DNA of 64,000 bases from an uncultured Pelagibacteraceae bacterium (lineage in GTDB: Bacteria > Pseudomonadota > Alphaproteobacteria > Pelagibacterales > Pelagibacteraceae), in contig CACMVB010000001.1 of NCBI GenBank assembly GCA_902617025.1, positions 1 through 64,000 on the forward strand. The letters run 5' to 3'. Positions within the stretch are counted from its first letter, which is position 1. The number at the start of each line of letters is the position of its first letter. The notes beneath the pieces are model-generated. The model had not been told where the DNA came from. It searched no databases and saw nothing but the letters and a program-made list of their open reading frames with translations. Below, one piece after another: positions 46,377 to 55,307 of the stretch. The position numbers and the translations under genes are program-made.

Positions 46377-48950
46377 ATGGAAAAAAATACTCTAGAAAAT
46401 AACAGATCTTTCAAACCAATATTCGTTCAGGATGAGATGAGCTCATCATATTTATCTTATGCTATGAGTGTAATTGTAAGTAGAGCGTTGCCAGATGTTA
46501 GAGATGGTTTAAAACCTGTACATAGAAGAATCATATACGCGATGTATAAAGGTGGGTTTGACTGGTCAAAACCTTTTAGAAAATCTGCTAGAATAGTCGG
46601 AGATGTTATAGGTAAATATCATCCACATGGAGACCAATCCGTTTATGATGCGCTTGTAAGATTAGTCCAAGATTTTTCAATGAGTGTTCCACTTATTTCA
46701 GGTCAAGGAAATTTTGGATCAATAGACGGTGACCCTCCTGCTGCTATGAGATATACTGAAACTAAATTAGGTAGAATTTCACAATTTTTAACAGAGGACT
46801 TAGAAAAAAATACTGTTAATTTTAGAAGCAATTATGACGAAACTGAAAAAGAGCCAGAAGTGCTTCCTTCACAATATCCTAATATTTTAGTTAATGGCGC
46901 CGGTGGAATTGCCGTTGGTATGGCAACAAGTATTCCACCTCATAACCTCGGAGAAGTAATTGATGCGACTATTGCTTATATTAACAACAAAGAAATAACT
47001 ATCAGTCAGTTAATGAAACATGTTCCAGGACCAGACTTTCCAACTGGTGGAATTATTATTGGAAAAGATATTATTAAACAAGGTTATAACAAGGGCAGAG
47101 GATCGTTTAAAATTAGGGGAGAAATAGAATTTGAAGAGAAAAAAAGTGGAAGAGAGATTTTAATTATAAAATCAATACCATACCAAGTAAATAAATCATT
47201 ACTTATTGAAAAAATAGCTCAATTAGTAAGAGATAAAAAGATTGAGGGCATAAAAGATTTGCGAGACGAGTCAAACAGAGAAGGGATAAGAGTTGTAATT
47301 GAACTTAGAAAAGGTATTGAGCCAGAAACAATAAGAAGGCAACTTTATAAATTAACTAATATAGAAAGTTCTTTTGGATTTAATACATTAGCCATTGTTG
47401 GAAATAAACCAAAAATACTAAATTTAAAAGAGTTTATTTCAGAGTTCTTAAAATTTAGAGAAGATACAGTTATTAAAAGAGTAAAATTTGATTTAAATAA
47501 AGCTGAAGAACGCGCTCATGTCTTAATTGGTTTAGCGACAGCTGTAGAAAATATAGATGAAACAATTAAAATAATTAAAAATTCTAAAGATACGATCACA
47601 GCAAAAAAAAATCTTTTGTTAAAAAAATGGAAGATTAAGAAAAGTATCAAGATGATTTCTTTAATTGAAAAAAAAAGAAATATTTCTTCTTATCAATTGT
47701 CCCAAGAACAAGTAGAAGCTATTTTAGAGCTAAAGTTACAAAAGCTTACAGCTTATGGAATTAACGAAATTGAGACTGAAATTTCGAAACTCTCAAAATT
47801 AATAATAGAATATAATAAAATAATAAATTCAAAAAAAGCTCTTTACAGTCTAATAATAAATGAGCTGGAAATGATTAAAGATAAATTTTCATATCCAAGA
47901 AAAACAAAAATAATTGATGCAGTTTTAAATTATAATATTGAAGAAACTATACAAAAAGAGTCTGTTGTTATTAATATTACTAATCAAGGTTATATTAAAA
48001 GAGGGCCATTAAGCTCTTTAAAATCACAAAAAAGAGGTGGAAAAGGAAAAACAGGTATCTCAACACGAGAGGATGATTTTGTAGTTCAGATTTTTACTGC
48101 TAACACGCATACACCTGTTCTTTTCTTCTCTACTCAAGGACTTGTATACAAAATAAAAGCTCACAAAATCCCCGAAGGAACTTCTGCCTCAAAAGGCAAG
48201 TCAATTTTTAATTTATTACCTTTAAAAAGTCATCATTCCATAAGTTCTATAATGCCCCTTCCAGAGGATGAGACTGAATGGAAAAAGTTTATGGTTATTT
48301 TTGCTACAGCAAATGGAAATGTGAGAAAAAACTCCTTAGAGGATTTTATAAATATAAATAATAGCGGAAAAATAGCTATGAAACTTGACCAGGACGATAA
48401 AATTATTGGAGTTAAAATTTGTAAAGATGATCAAGATATTTTACTAAGTACTCAATTTGGAAAATGTATCAGGTTCAAATCAAAAAAACTTAGGTTATTC
48501 AAGGGTCGATCATCAAAAGGCATTAAAGGAATTAAATTGAATGAAAACGATAAGGTTATATCTTTATCTATTTTAGATAATTCTCAAATTAATAATAAAG
48601 CTTTAAATAAGGAAAAAAAGATTAAAAGTGCTGTTGACCGATATATTTTATCTGTTTCTGAAAATGGTTTTGGTAAAAGATCCTCGTATTTAGATTATAG
48701 AGTAACGAATAGAGGAGGCAAAGGAATAATTGGTATAATTAATTCCCCGAGGAATGGAAATATAGCCTCATCTTTAATAGTAGGAGAGTCAGATGAAATT
48801 CTCCTTTCTACAGATAAAGGTAGCATGATGAGATGTGCTGTTAAAGAAATTAGAATAGCTGGTAGAAACACACAAGGTGTAAGAATTAAAAAATTATCAG
48901 GATCTGAAAAAGTTGTTTCGGTAATAAAGATTGAGGATAATATACAATAA
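46377..48950 (+). CDS. gyrA: DNA gyrase subunit A
   Basis: This 857-residue type II topoisomerase subunit cuts DNA with Tyr126 (AAMRYTETKL). The quinolone pocket reads HPHGDQSVYD (82-91), with Gln at the place of E. coli Ser83. The C-terminal beta-pinwheel has the GyrA-box region QKRGGKGKTG (~558-567) typical of gyrase rather than topoisomerase IV. Operon-like with ssb upstream and coaD downstream. Confidence 0.95.
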   Translation: MEKNTLENNRSFKPIFVQDEMSSSYLSYAMSVIVSRALPDVRDGLKPVHRRIIYAMYKGGFDWSKPFRKSARIVGDVIGKYHPHGDQSVYDALVRLVQDFSMSVPLISGQGNFGSIDGDPPAAMRYTETKLGRISQFLTEDLEKNTVNFRSNYDETEKEPEVLPSQYPNILVNGAGGIAVGMATSIPPHNLGEVIDATIAYINNKEITISQLMKHVPGPDFPTGGIIIGKDIIKQGYNKGRGSFKIRGEIEFEEKKSGREILIIKSIPYQVNKSLLIEKIAQLVRDKKIEGIKDLRDESNREGIRVVIELRKGIEPETIRRQLYKLTNIESSFGFNTLAIVGNKPKILNLKEFISEFLKFREDTVIKRVKFDLNKAEERAHVLIGLATAVENIDETIKIIKNSKDTITAKKNLLLKKWKIKKSIKMISLIEKKRNISSYQLSQEQVEAILELKLQKLTAYGINEIETEISKLSKLIIEYNKIINSKKALYSLIINELEMIKDKFSYPRKTKIIDAVLNYNIEETIQKESVVINITNQGYIKRGPLSSLKSQKRGGKGKTGISTREDDFVVQIFTANTHTPVLFFSTQGLVYKIKAHKIPEGTSASKGKSIFNLLPLKSHHSISSIMPLPEDETEWKKFMVIFATANGNVRKNSLEDFININNSGKIAMKLDQDDKIIGVKICKDDQDILLSTQFGKCIRFKSKKLRLFKGRSSKGIKGIKLNENDKVISLSILDNSQINNKALNKEKKIKSAVDRYILSVSENGFGKRSSYLDYRVTNRGGKGIIGIINSPRNGNIASSLIVGESDEILLSTDKGSMMRCAVKEIRIAGRNTQGVRIKKLSGSEKVVSVIKIEDNIQ

Positions 48951-48951
48951 A

Positions 48952-49440
48952 ATGAAAATTGCTGTATATCCAGGTACTTTTGATCCTATAACTTTTGGCC
49001 ATATAGATGTTATTAAAAAATCATTAAAGATATTTGATAAATTAATAGTGGCAACTACTGATAACACAGATAAAAATTATTTTTTTTCTATCGAAGAACG
49101 AATTGATATTATAAATAACTCACTGTTTAAAGATTTGAAATTTAATAAAAAAAAAATTAAAGTTATTTCATTTAATAATCTTACAATTGATCTTTGCAGA
49201 AAATACAACGCTACTGCGATTATAAGAGGTTTAAGAGCTGTTTCAGACTTTGAGTATGAATTTCAATTAGCTGGGATGAATAAAAAACTAAACTCTAAAA
49301 TTGAAACAATGTTCATGATGTCTGATGTAGAAAATCAGATAATTTCATCAAAATTTGTAAAAGAAATCGCAAATCTCGGAGGAGATATTGAGAGATTTGT
49401 AACTAAACACACAGTTAAAATGCTAAAAAGCAAATATTAA
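48952..49440 (+). CDS. coaD: phosphopantetheine adenylyltransferase
   Basis: The start is at the ATG 1 bp after the gyrA stop, giving 162 residues; an upstream TTG lies in gyrA. It has GTFDPITFGHIDVI (~8-21, the (T/H)xGH active site), RGLRAVSDFEYEFQLA (~87-102) and the late ISSKFVKEIA. It transfers AMP to phosphopantetheine in CoA synthesis. Its stop overlaps the cyclophilin ATG. Confidence 0.95.
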   Translation: MKIAVYPGTFDPITFGHIDVIKKSLKIFDKLIVATTDNTDKNYFFSIEERIDIINNSLFKDLKFNKKKIKVISFNNLTIDLCRKYNATAIIRGLRAVSDFEYEFQLAGMNKKLNSKIETMFMMSDVENQIISSKFVKEIANLGGDIERFVTKHTVKMLKSKY

Positions 49441-49994
49441 TGAAAAAATATTTTTATTTATTTCTAATTTTTTTTAGTTTAATTAATAATAATCTTATGG
49501 CAAATAATATTATGATATTAAAATTAACTTATGGTGATGTTGAAATAGAGTTATATCCTGATAAGGCACCAAATCATGTAAAAAGATTTCAAGACTTATC
49601 AAATAGTGGAAAATATGATGGGGTGGTTTTCCATAGAGTAATTGATGGATTTATGGCCCAAACAGGTGATGTCAAATTTGGTAATTCTAATAGCCCAGAC
49701 TTTAATCTATCACTAGCTGGCACTGGAGGATCAGATTTACCAAATTTAAAAGCTGAGTTCACAGATATTGCTCATACGAGAGGCGTGATATCAGCAGCAA
49801 GGTCAGCTGACCCAGATAGTGCCAACAGTCAATTTTTTATTTGTTTTGAGTCAGCTCCTCATTTAGACAGACAATATTCAGCGTTTGGAAAAGTTGTTAA
49901 AGGTATGGAATTTGTAGATAAAATTAAAAGAGGCGACCCTAATTCTGGTGCGGTACCTAATCCAGATAAAATTATATCTCTTAGATCAAAATAG
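49440..49994 (+). CDS. periplasmic peptidyl-prolyl isomerase (cyclophilin)
   Basis: This 184-residue protein has a signal peptide (~1-21) and a full cyclophilin domain: GVVFHRVIDGFMAQTGD (~60-76) and NSQFFICFESAPHLD (~128-142), containing the catalytic Arg and the Gln/Phe pocket. It accelerates proline isomerisation in exported proteins. The RGVISAARSADPDS insert is typical of bacterial PpiA-like forms. Six bases separate it from tgt. Confidence 0.92.
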   Translation: MKKYFYLFLIFFSLINNNLMANNIMILKLTYGDVEIELYPDKAPNHVKRFQDLSNSGKYDGVVFHRVIDGFMAQTGDVKFGNSNSPDFNLSLAGTGGSDLPNLKAEFTDIAHTRGVISAARSADPDSANSQFFICFESAPHLDRQYSAFGKVVKGMEFVDKIKRGDPNSGAVPNPDKIISLRSK

Positions 49995-49999
49995 TTTAA

Positions 50000-51115
50000 A
50001 TGCAAAAAAAAGAATTTTCTTTTGAGTTAATCACTCAAGATGATAAAGCAAGGCTTGGAAAAATAATAACAAATAGAGGTATAATAGAAACTCCAGCGTT
50101 TATGCCTGTCGGCACTCAAGGAACAGTCAAAGCAGTTTTTCCTGACGATATTTTAGAAACTGGTAGCCAAATTATTCTAGGCAACACTTATCATTTATTA
50201 TTAAGACCAGGAATAGATGTATTAAACAATTTTGGTGGAATTCATGATTTTATGAATTGGAAGAAACCAATACTCACAGACTCTGGTGGTTATCAAATTA
50301 TGTCTCTATCCAAATTTAATAAAATTGATATTAAAATTGGAGCAATTTTTAAATCTCATTTAGATGGTAAAAAAATTATATTAAGTCCTGAAAAAAGTAT
50401 TCAAGTTCAAAAATCGATTAATTCAGATATTATTATGGTTTTAGATGAATGCCCAAAACTAACAACTGATAAAAAAGTTATATCTAATGCTATAAATGTA
50501 TCTACTGAATGGGCAAAAAGGAGTAAAATCGAATTTGGAAATAATAAATCTAAAGCACTTTTTGGAATAGCTCAAGGAGGTTTGTTTAAAGATTTAAGAA
50601 TTGAGTCAATTAACAAATTAACCGAAATAGATTTTGATGGATATGCTATGGGTGGTCTCGCTGTTGGAGAGCAACAATCAGATATGTTCAAGATTTTAAA
50701 CGAAACAACAGACTATTTACCAAAATTTAAACCTAGGTATTTAATGGGTGTAGGCACACCCTCTGACATTCTTGGAGCAGTAAATGAGGGGATTGATATG
50801 TTTGATTGTGTTTTGCCAACAAGATCTGGTAGGACTGGACTTGCTTTTACATGGGAGGGAAAAATTAATCTAAAAAATTCTAAATTTCAGAAAGATAAGG
50901 AGCCTCTAGATAAAAATTGCCAAATAAGAAATTTGAACAAGTTTTCGAAGGGATATTTAAATCATCTAATTAAAACTGACGAAATACTTGCTTCGATGTT
51001 AATTTCATTAAACAATATTTATTTTTATCAACAATTTATGCGACATATTAGAACTAATATAAAAAATGGGACTTTTAAGAAATTTTATAAGAAATATATT
51101 AATTTTTTTGATTAA
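50000..51115 (+). CDS. tgt: queuine/preQ1 tRNA-guanine transglycosylase with altered zinc site
   Basis: This 371-residue enzyme exchanges guanine-34 in tRNAs with GUN anticodons for a queuosine precursor. Catalytic Asp94 (LTDSGGYQ) and nucleophile Asp269 (FDCVLPTRSGRTG) are present. The family zinc site CxCxxC...H is not: the first Cys is Cys307, but the other two positions are Ile309 and Leu312, and the His of the HN(I/L) motif is Asn338. tRNA-Asn(GTT), a Q-type substrate, is encoded at 14.3 kb. The gene ends before tRNA-Lys. Confidence 0.93.
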   Translation: MQKKEFSFELITQDDKARLGKIITNRGIIETPAFMPVGTQGTVKAVFPDDILETGSQIILGNTYHLLLRPGIDVLNNFGGIHDFMNWKKPILTDSGGYQIMSLSKFNKIDIKIGAIFKSHLDGKKIILSPEKSIQVQKSINSDIIMVLDECPKLTTDKKVISNAINVSTEWAKRSKIEFGNNKSKALFGIAQGGLFKDLRIESINKLTEIDFDGYAMGGLAVGEQQSDMFKILNETTDYLPKFKPRYLMGVGTPSDILGAVNEGIDMFDCVLPTRSGRTGLAFTWEGKINLKNSKFQKDKEPLDKNCQIRNLNKFSKGYLNHLIKTDEILASMLISLNNIYFYQQFMRHIRTNIKNGTFKKFYKKYINFFD

Positions 51116-51159
51116 TTATTTGAATTTTAGCAAATAAATATATAAAAGAACTTTTTATA

Positions 51160-51235
51160 GGGCCCTTAGCTCAGTTGGTAGAGCACCTCCCTTTTAAGGA
51201 GGGTGTCGATGGTTCGAGTCCATCAGGGCTCACCA
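51160..51235 (+). tRNA. tRNA-Lys (TTT anticodon)
   Basis: A 76-nt cloverleaf with acceptor GGGCCCT/AGGGCTC (one G-T pair), discriminator A and encoded CCA. The anticodon stem CCTCC/GGAGG encloses CTTTTAA, giving TTT (reads AAA and AAG, the dominant lysine codons here). T-arm GGTTCGAGTCC is present. Confidence 0.96.
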
Positions 51236-51241
51236 ATAAAA

Positions 51242-52075
51242 TTATATCTTTATTGGTGGATACTCCACAATCACTTCGTTAATCCAGTTGTTTAGATTTT
51301 CAATTCTTTTTTTGCTACTTGGGTGAGTGCTTAAAAATACTGGAGGTTCTTTTCCCTTATTTTTCTTAGCCATTCTTTCCCATAGTTTTACAGACTCTCT
51401 GATGTCAAAACCTGACAAAGATGAAAATATTAAACCTAAATAATCTGCCTCAGTTTCTTGTTTTCTACCAAAGGGGTTCATTATTCCTAATTTAAATATA
51501 TCTAAACCAGTATTTTGGCCAACAGTGTTTCTAGTTCTATTAATGGCTCCTCCTAAAAAAATATCTGCTACAGTTGTACCCAAATTGATAGTCATTGCAT
51601 GGCTCATTCTCTCAACTGAATGTCTAGCTACTGCATGAGCAATTTCATGACCCATTACAATAGAGAGAGCATCGATATTCTTTGTCACTTTAAGTAATCC
51701 GGTATACACTGCTATTTTTCCTCCAGGCATACACCAAGCATTTACAACTTTATCATTATCTACAAGAATGTAATCCCATTCAAAACCATTTGTTGGATCA
51801 TTTTTATTTTGTGATTTGAAAAAAGCACTAACTGAAGACTCCATTTTTTTTCCAATTTTAATTACGTTATTCAGCTCTTTACCCTTTGTGATAAGTTTTG
51901 ATTTACTTCTAAAATTTTCGTAAGCTGCTGCTGCTTGTTTATTAATTCTAGCCTCAGAAATAATACTTAGTTGTTTTCTATCAGTAATTGGAACTGTCGT
52001 GCAAGATGGCAGAATCAATGAACAACAACCACACCCAAATAAGCCAAGAAATCTTCTTCTATTTATGTTATACAT
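51242..52075 (-). CDS. M48-family metalloprotease with Tat-like lipoprotein signal
   Basis: This 277-residue protein has the M48 zinc site VMGHEIAHAVARHS and the third ligand region ETEADYLGL, as in LoiP/BepA-type outer-membrane proteases that degrade misfolded proteins. The N-terminus reads NRRRFLGLFGCGCC followed by LILPSC (~5-25), combining a twin-arginine-like motif with a lipobox-like Cys. Export through TatABC (37.1-38.3 kb) and lipid anchoring are therefore plausible. It points away from the microORF and DUF502 gene. Confidence 0.88.
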   Translation of the reverse strand: MYNINRRRFLGLFGCGCCSLILPSCTTVPITDRKQLSIISEARINKQAAAAYENFRSKSKLITKGKELNNVIKIGKKMESSVSAFFKSQNKNDPTNGFEWDYILVDNDKVVNAWCMPGGKIAVYTGLLKVTKNIDALSIVMGHEIAHAVARHSVERMSHAMTINLGTTVADIFLGGAINRTRNTVGQNTGLDIFKLGIMNPFGRKQETEADYLGLIFSSLSGFDIRESVKLWERMAKKNKGKEPPVFLSTHPSSKKRIENLNNWINEVIVEYPPIKI

Positions 52076-52085
52076 TTACAGATTC

Positions 52086-52163
52086 ATGATTTTAAATAAT
52101 AAATTATTAATTGCAATTTTTATCTTAATAATTATTTTCATTATTTATTCAAGTTATTCGTAA
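52086..52163 (+). CDS. putative 25-residue hydrophobic membrane microprotein
   Basis: An ATG opens 25 codons (start MILNNKLLIAIFIL) that are almost wholly Ile, Leu, Phe and Val and end with SSYS, the shape of one membrane helix. It fills most of the 91-bp spacer between the divergent M48 gene and the DUF502 gene and stops 3 bp before the latter's ATG. No clear ribosome-binding site is seen. It may be a real microprotein, an upstream leader of DUF502, or chance in AT-rich DNA. Confidence 0.35.
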   Translation: MILNNKLLIAIFILIIIFIIYSSYS

Positions 52164-52166
52164 CAA

Positions 52167-52781
52167 ATGTCAAAAAAAAATATGAAAAAATCTATTTTTA
52201 CAAGGATAAGAAATAATTTTATTGCTGGTATTGTCGTATTAATTCCAATTGGTATAACTCTTTATCTTACATTATTTATAATTAGAATATCTGGCAATTT
52301 AATTCCTAAAGAAATAAACCCAAATAATTACTTACCTTTTAATATCCCTGGTGTTGAAATTTTAATTGCTTTGTTTTTGATTACCTTTATTGGTTGGCTT
52401 TCATTATCTTTTATAGGAAAAAAATTTTTTGATATATTTAATAATTTCTTAAAGAAAATACCAATTCTGAGAACTATTTATTCAGCAATTGGTCAAATGA
52501 CTGAAACTTTTACCAAAACAGATAACAGTGAAAAAAGTGTAGTATTACTAGAATATCCCAGAAAAGGTATTTGGGTAGTCGGATTTGCAACTAAAGAAAA
52601 CAAAGGGATAATTGAAAAAAAAGTAAATGAGGAATTGGTTAATGTTTTTGTTCCAACTACACCGAACCCAACAAGTGGTTTTTTGTTAATGTTGCCAAAA
52701 AAAGATTTGATTTATTTGGACGTTACTTTTGAGCAGGCTTCAAAATTTATTGTTTCAGCTGGTACAACCAATATCGATTAA
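52167..52781 (+). CDS. DUF502 family membrane protein
   Basis: This 204-residue protein has two N-terminal membrane helices (~18-40 and ~62-84), the DUF502 motif GIVVLIPIGITL, and ILRTIYSAIGQM (~111-122), then a polar domain with VNVFVPTTPNPTSG (~159-172). Function is unknown; the family is widespread and in alphaproteobacteria sits beside recG, as here (convergent, 1 bp gap). Confidence 0.88.
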   Translation: MSKKNMKKSIFTRIRNNFIAGIVVLIPIGITLYLTLFIIRISGNLIPKEINPNNYLPFNIPGVEILIALFLITFIGWLSLSFIGKKFFDIFNNFLKKIPILRTIYSAIGQMTETFTKTDNSEKSVVLLEYPRKGIWVVGFATKENKGIIEKKVNEELVNVFVPTTPNPTSGFLLMLPKKDLIYLDVTFEQASKFIVSAGTTNID

Positions 52782-52782
52782 T

Positions 52783-54822
52783 TTATTCAAAATTTATTAC
52801 TTCTGCTTTATCAAATAATTTTAGTAGAAAGCCATATTTATTTTGATTTAATTTGTCTTGATTTATCTTAACGTAATTTTCTGCTAAATCGAAAAGATCT
52901 TTATGGATAACAGGATCTGCAAATTTAAAATTTTTTATTCCACTCTGCTGAAACCCAATTATATCTCCAAAACCTCTCAATTTCAGATCTTCCTCTGCAA
53001 TAAAAAAACCGTCATCAGATTCTTTTAATATTTTAATTCTTTTTATTGCATTTTTGGATAAACCTTCTTTAAATAATAATATACAAGTCCCTTGCTTTTG
53101 TCCTCTGCCAACTCTTCCTCTTAATTGATGAAGCTGAGCAAGACCAAATTTGTTGGCATTTTCTATTATTATTAAATTAGCATTTGGAAAATCAATTCCA
53201 ACCTCAATTACTGTTGTAGAAACTAATATTGAAATTTCTTTTTTTAAGAATTTTTTTAAAATAATTTCTTTTTGTTCATTATCTAAATTGCCATGTATCA
53301 ATCCAACTTGATTTGGAAATTTATTATTTATAAAATCAAATTTATTTTTTGCAGAGGAATAATCTAAAAATGATGATTCATCTATCAAAGGACATACCCA
53401 AAATATTTGGTTTTGGTTGGCAATTTGTTTTTTTATATATGGCAAAATTTCATTAATTTTTTTTTCAGGTTTACTCAAAGTTATTATACTTTTTCTATTT
53501 GAAGGTTTCTGGTCTATTTTTGAAATGTCCATATCACCGTAAAGAGACATCATCATTGTTCTTGGTATTGGGGTTGCAGACATTAAAAGTACATCACAAT
53601 TATCTCCACCTTTTTTAGCTAGTTCAATTCTTTGTTTTACGCCAAATTTATGTTGCTCATCTATTATTATTAATCCTAACTTTTTAAAAACTATTTTTTT
53701 TTGAAATAAAGCGTGCGTTCCTATTATTAAATTTGTATTACCGTCTTTTAAAGATTTCAGTGTTTTTTTTCTATTTTTTATTTCTGTTTTTCCAGATAAA
53801 AAATCTATTTTAAAATTTAAACCCTTAAAGACTTTTTTTGCTAGATTGAAATGTTGCGTTGCCAAAATTTCAGTAGGTGCCATTAAAGCACATTGATATC
53901 CACTTTCAATAATATTACAAATTACAAGTAAGCTTACTATTGTTTTTCCTGAACCAACATCTCCTTGTATTATTCTAAACATTCTTTGTTTTTTTGATAA
54001 ATCTTTATTAATTTCCATTAAGACTTTTTTCTGACTTGATGTTAAAGAAAATGGGAGTTTATTTTTTACGATCTTAGAATATTTTTCAGTAAACCTCTTT
54101 TGCAATTTAATTTTTTTAATCTTTTTTCTATTTTCAGAAAGGATAAAAAAATTTGCACACAATTCATCGAAAACTAATCTTCTAAAACTTTGAGACGTAT
54201 TATTTTTTCCTTCATTCGATGTATGAAGTTTTTTAATACTATTGTTCCAATTTTCAAGTTTATGTTTTTTAATAAAATCTTCATCTAACCAGTCTTCAAT
54301 TTCAGGCAGGTTATTTATGACTCGCTCTGAAATTGATCTGTATTTTTTTTCATTAATTCCTTTTGTGAGATTATATTTCGGAATATTTTTTAATACGTAC
54401 TCTTGTTTTTCTAAACTAGTCACATAATCCGGATTGGTCATTTGATATTTTTTGTTAAAATAGCCAACTTTGCCACTAATAATCAACCAGCTATTTTTAG
54501 GAAATAATTTTCTTAAATATCCCTCCCTACTATTAAAATATACTATTTCAATTTGACCAACTTCGTCTTCACAAATAATTTTGTTTGGCAAATTTTTTAT
54601 TCTTGGAAAATTAAGTTTTTTAACAAATACCTTTATTGTTTGTATCTTACCTATTTCTAATTCATTTAAATTAATGATTTTTGATCTGTCTGTTTCTGAG
54701 TAGGGCAAATTTAGCACGATATCTTTAATCTTTTCAATTTTCTTTTTTTTCAGGTATTTTGAAAGCTGTTTACCAATACCTTTTAAGAAATCTACATTTT
54801 TAAAAATAAAATCTTTTTTCAT
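52783..54822 (-). CDS. recG: ATP-dependent DNA helicase RecG
   Basis: This 679-residue helicase reverses stalled replication forks. An N-terminal wedge domain precedes Walker A GDVGSGKT (~290-297), DEQH in IIDEQHKFG (~394), SATPIPRTMMMSLYGD (~416-431) and motif VI QLRGRVGRG. Length and domain order are typical. It is divergent from sdhE across 31 bp, an arrangement common in alphaproteobacteria. Confidence 0.96.
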   Translation of the reverse strand: MKKDFIFKNVDFLKGIGKQLSKYLKKKKIEKIKDIVLNLPYSETDRSKIINLNELEIGKIQTIKVFVKKLNFPRIKNLPNKIICEDEVGQIEIVYFNSREGYLRKLFPKNSWLIISGKVGYFNKKYQMTNPDYVTSLEKQEYVLKNIPKYNLTKGINEKKYRSISERVINNLPEIEDWLDEDFIKKHKLENWNNSIKKLHTSNEGKNNTSQSFRRLVFDELCANFFILSENRKKIKKIKLQKRFTEKYSKIVKNKLPFSLTSSQKKVLMEINKDLSKKQRMFRIIQGDVGSGKTIVSLLVICNIIESGYQCALMAPTEILATQHFNLAKKVFKGLNFKIDFLSGKTEIKNRKKTLKSLKDGNTNLIIGTHALFQKKIVFKKLGLIIIDEQHKFGVKQRIELAKKGGDNCDVLLMSATPIPRTMMMSLYGDMDISKIDQKPSNRKSIITLSKPEKKINEILPYIKKQIANQNQIFWVCPLIDESSFLDYSSAKNKFDFINNKFPNQVGLIHGNLDNEQKEIILKKFLKKEISILVSTTVIEVGIDFPNANLIIIENANKFGLAQLHQLRGRVGRGQKQGTCILLFKEGLSKNAIKRIKILKESDDGFFIAEEDLKLRGFGDIIGFQQSGIKNFKFADPVIHKDLFDLAENYVKINQDKLNQNKYGFLLKLFDKAEVINFE

Positions 54823-54853
54823 AATAAATTTGATTCATGTATAATATAATTTT

Positions 54854-55111
54854 ATGTCTAACAAATTAGAAATTTTTAAAAAAAGATTAATTTATAGAGC
54901 ATCTTACAGAGGCACAAAAGAAATGGATATGTTATTAAGTGCTTTTGTTAATAAATTTATTGAAAAATTTGATGAGGCAGAATTAATAGAACTAGAAAAA
55001 TTTTTAAACTTTGAAGATGAAATAATCTATAATTATTACCACTATAAAATTATCAAGGGTGGGATAAATAAAAATAAAATTTCAAAGTTGTTTGAAAATT
55101 TCAAATTATAA
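54854..55111 (+). CDS. sdhE: FAD assembly factor SdhE
   Basis: This 85-residue helical protein has the RGTKEMD motif (~17-23), matching the RGxxE signature of SdhE/DUF339, which promotes covalent FAD attachment to succinate dehydrogenase. The start fits the family's first helix. Its TAA stop abuts the CCA end of the tRNA-Ser on the other strand with no spacer. Confidence 0.92.
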   Translation: MSNKLEIFKKRLIYRASYRGTKEMDMLLSAFVNKFIEKFDEAELIELEKFLNFEDEIIYNYYHYKIIKGGINKNKISKLFENFKL

Positions 55112-55201
55112 TGGCGGAGAGGGTGGGATTCGAACCCACGAACGAGTTGCCCCGTTGCTGGTTTTCAAGACCAGTGCTTTCAACCGCTCAGCCACCTCTC
55201 C
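55112..55201 (-). tRNA. tRNA-Ser (TGA anticodon)
   Basis: Minus strand, 90 nt, class II with a long variable arm. Acceptor GGAGAGG/CCTCTCC, discriminator G and encoded CCA. The anticodon stem CTGGT/ACCAG surrounds CTTGAAA, giving TGA. It is read by the SerS encoded at 38.3 kb. Confidence 0.96.
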
Positions 55202-55307
55202 TGAGAAAATAAACCTTATTTATTACTATCAAAGTCATTAAATAACAATCATTAAGTTTTAATTTCTTATGCTAGTTAATAAATTATAAATATGATAGTT
55301 AAAAAAA

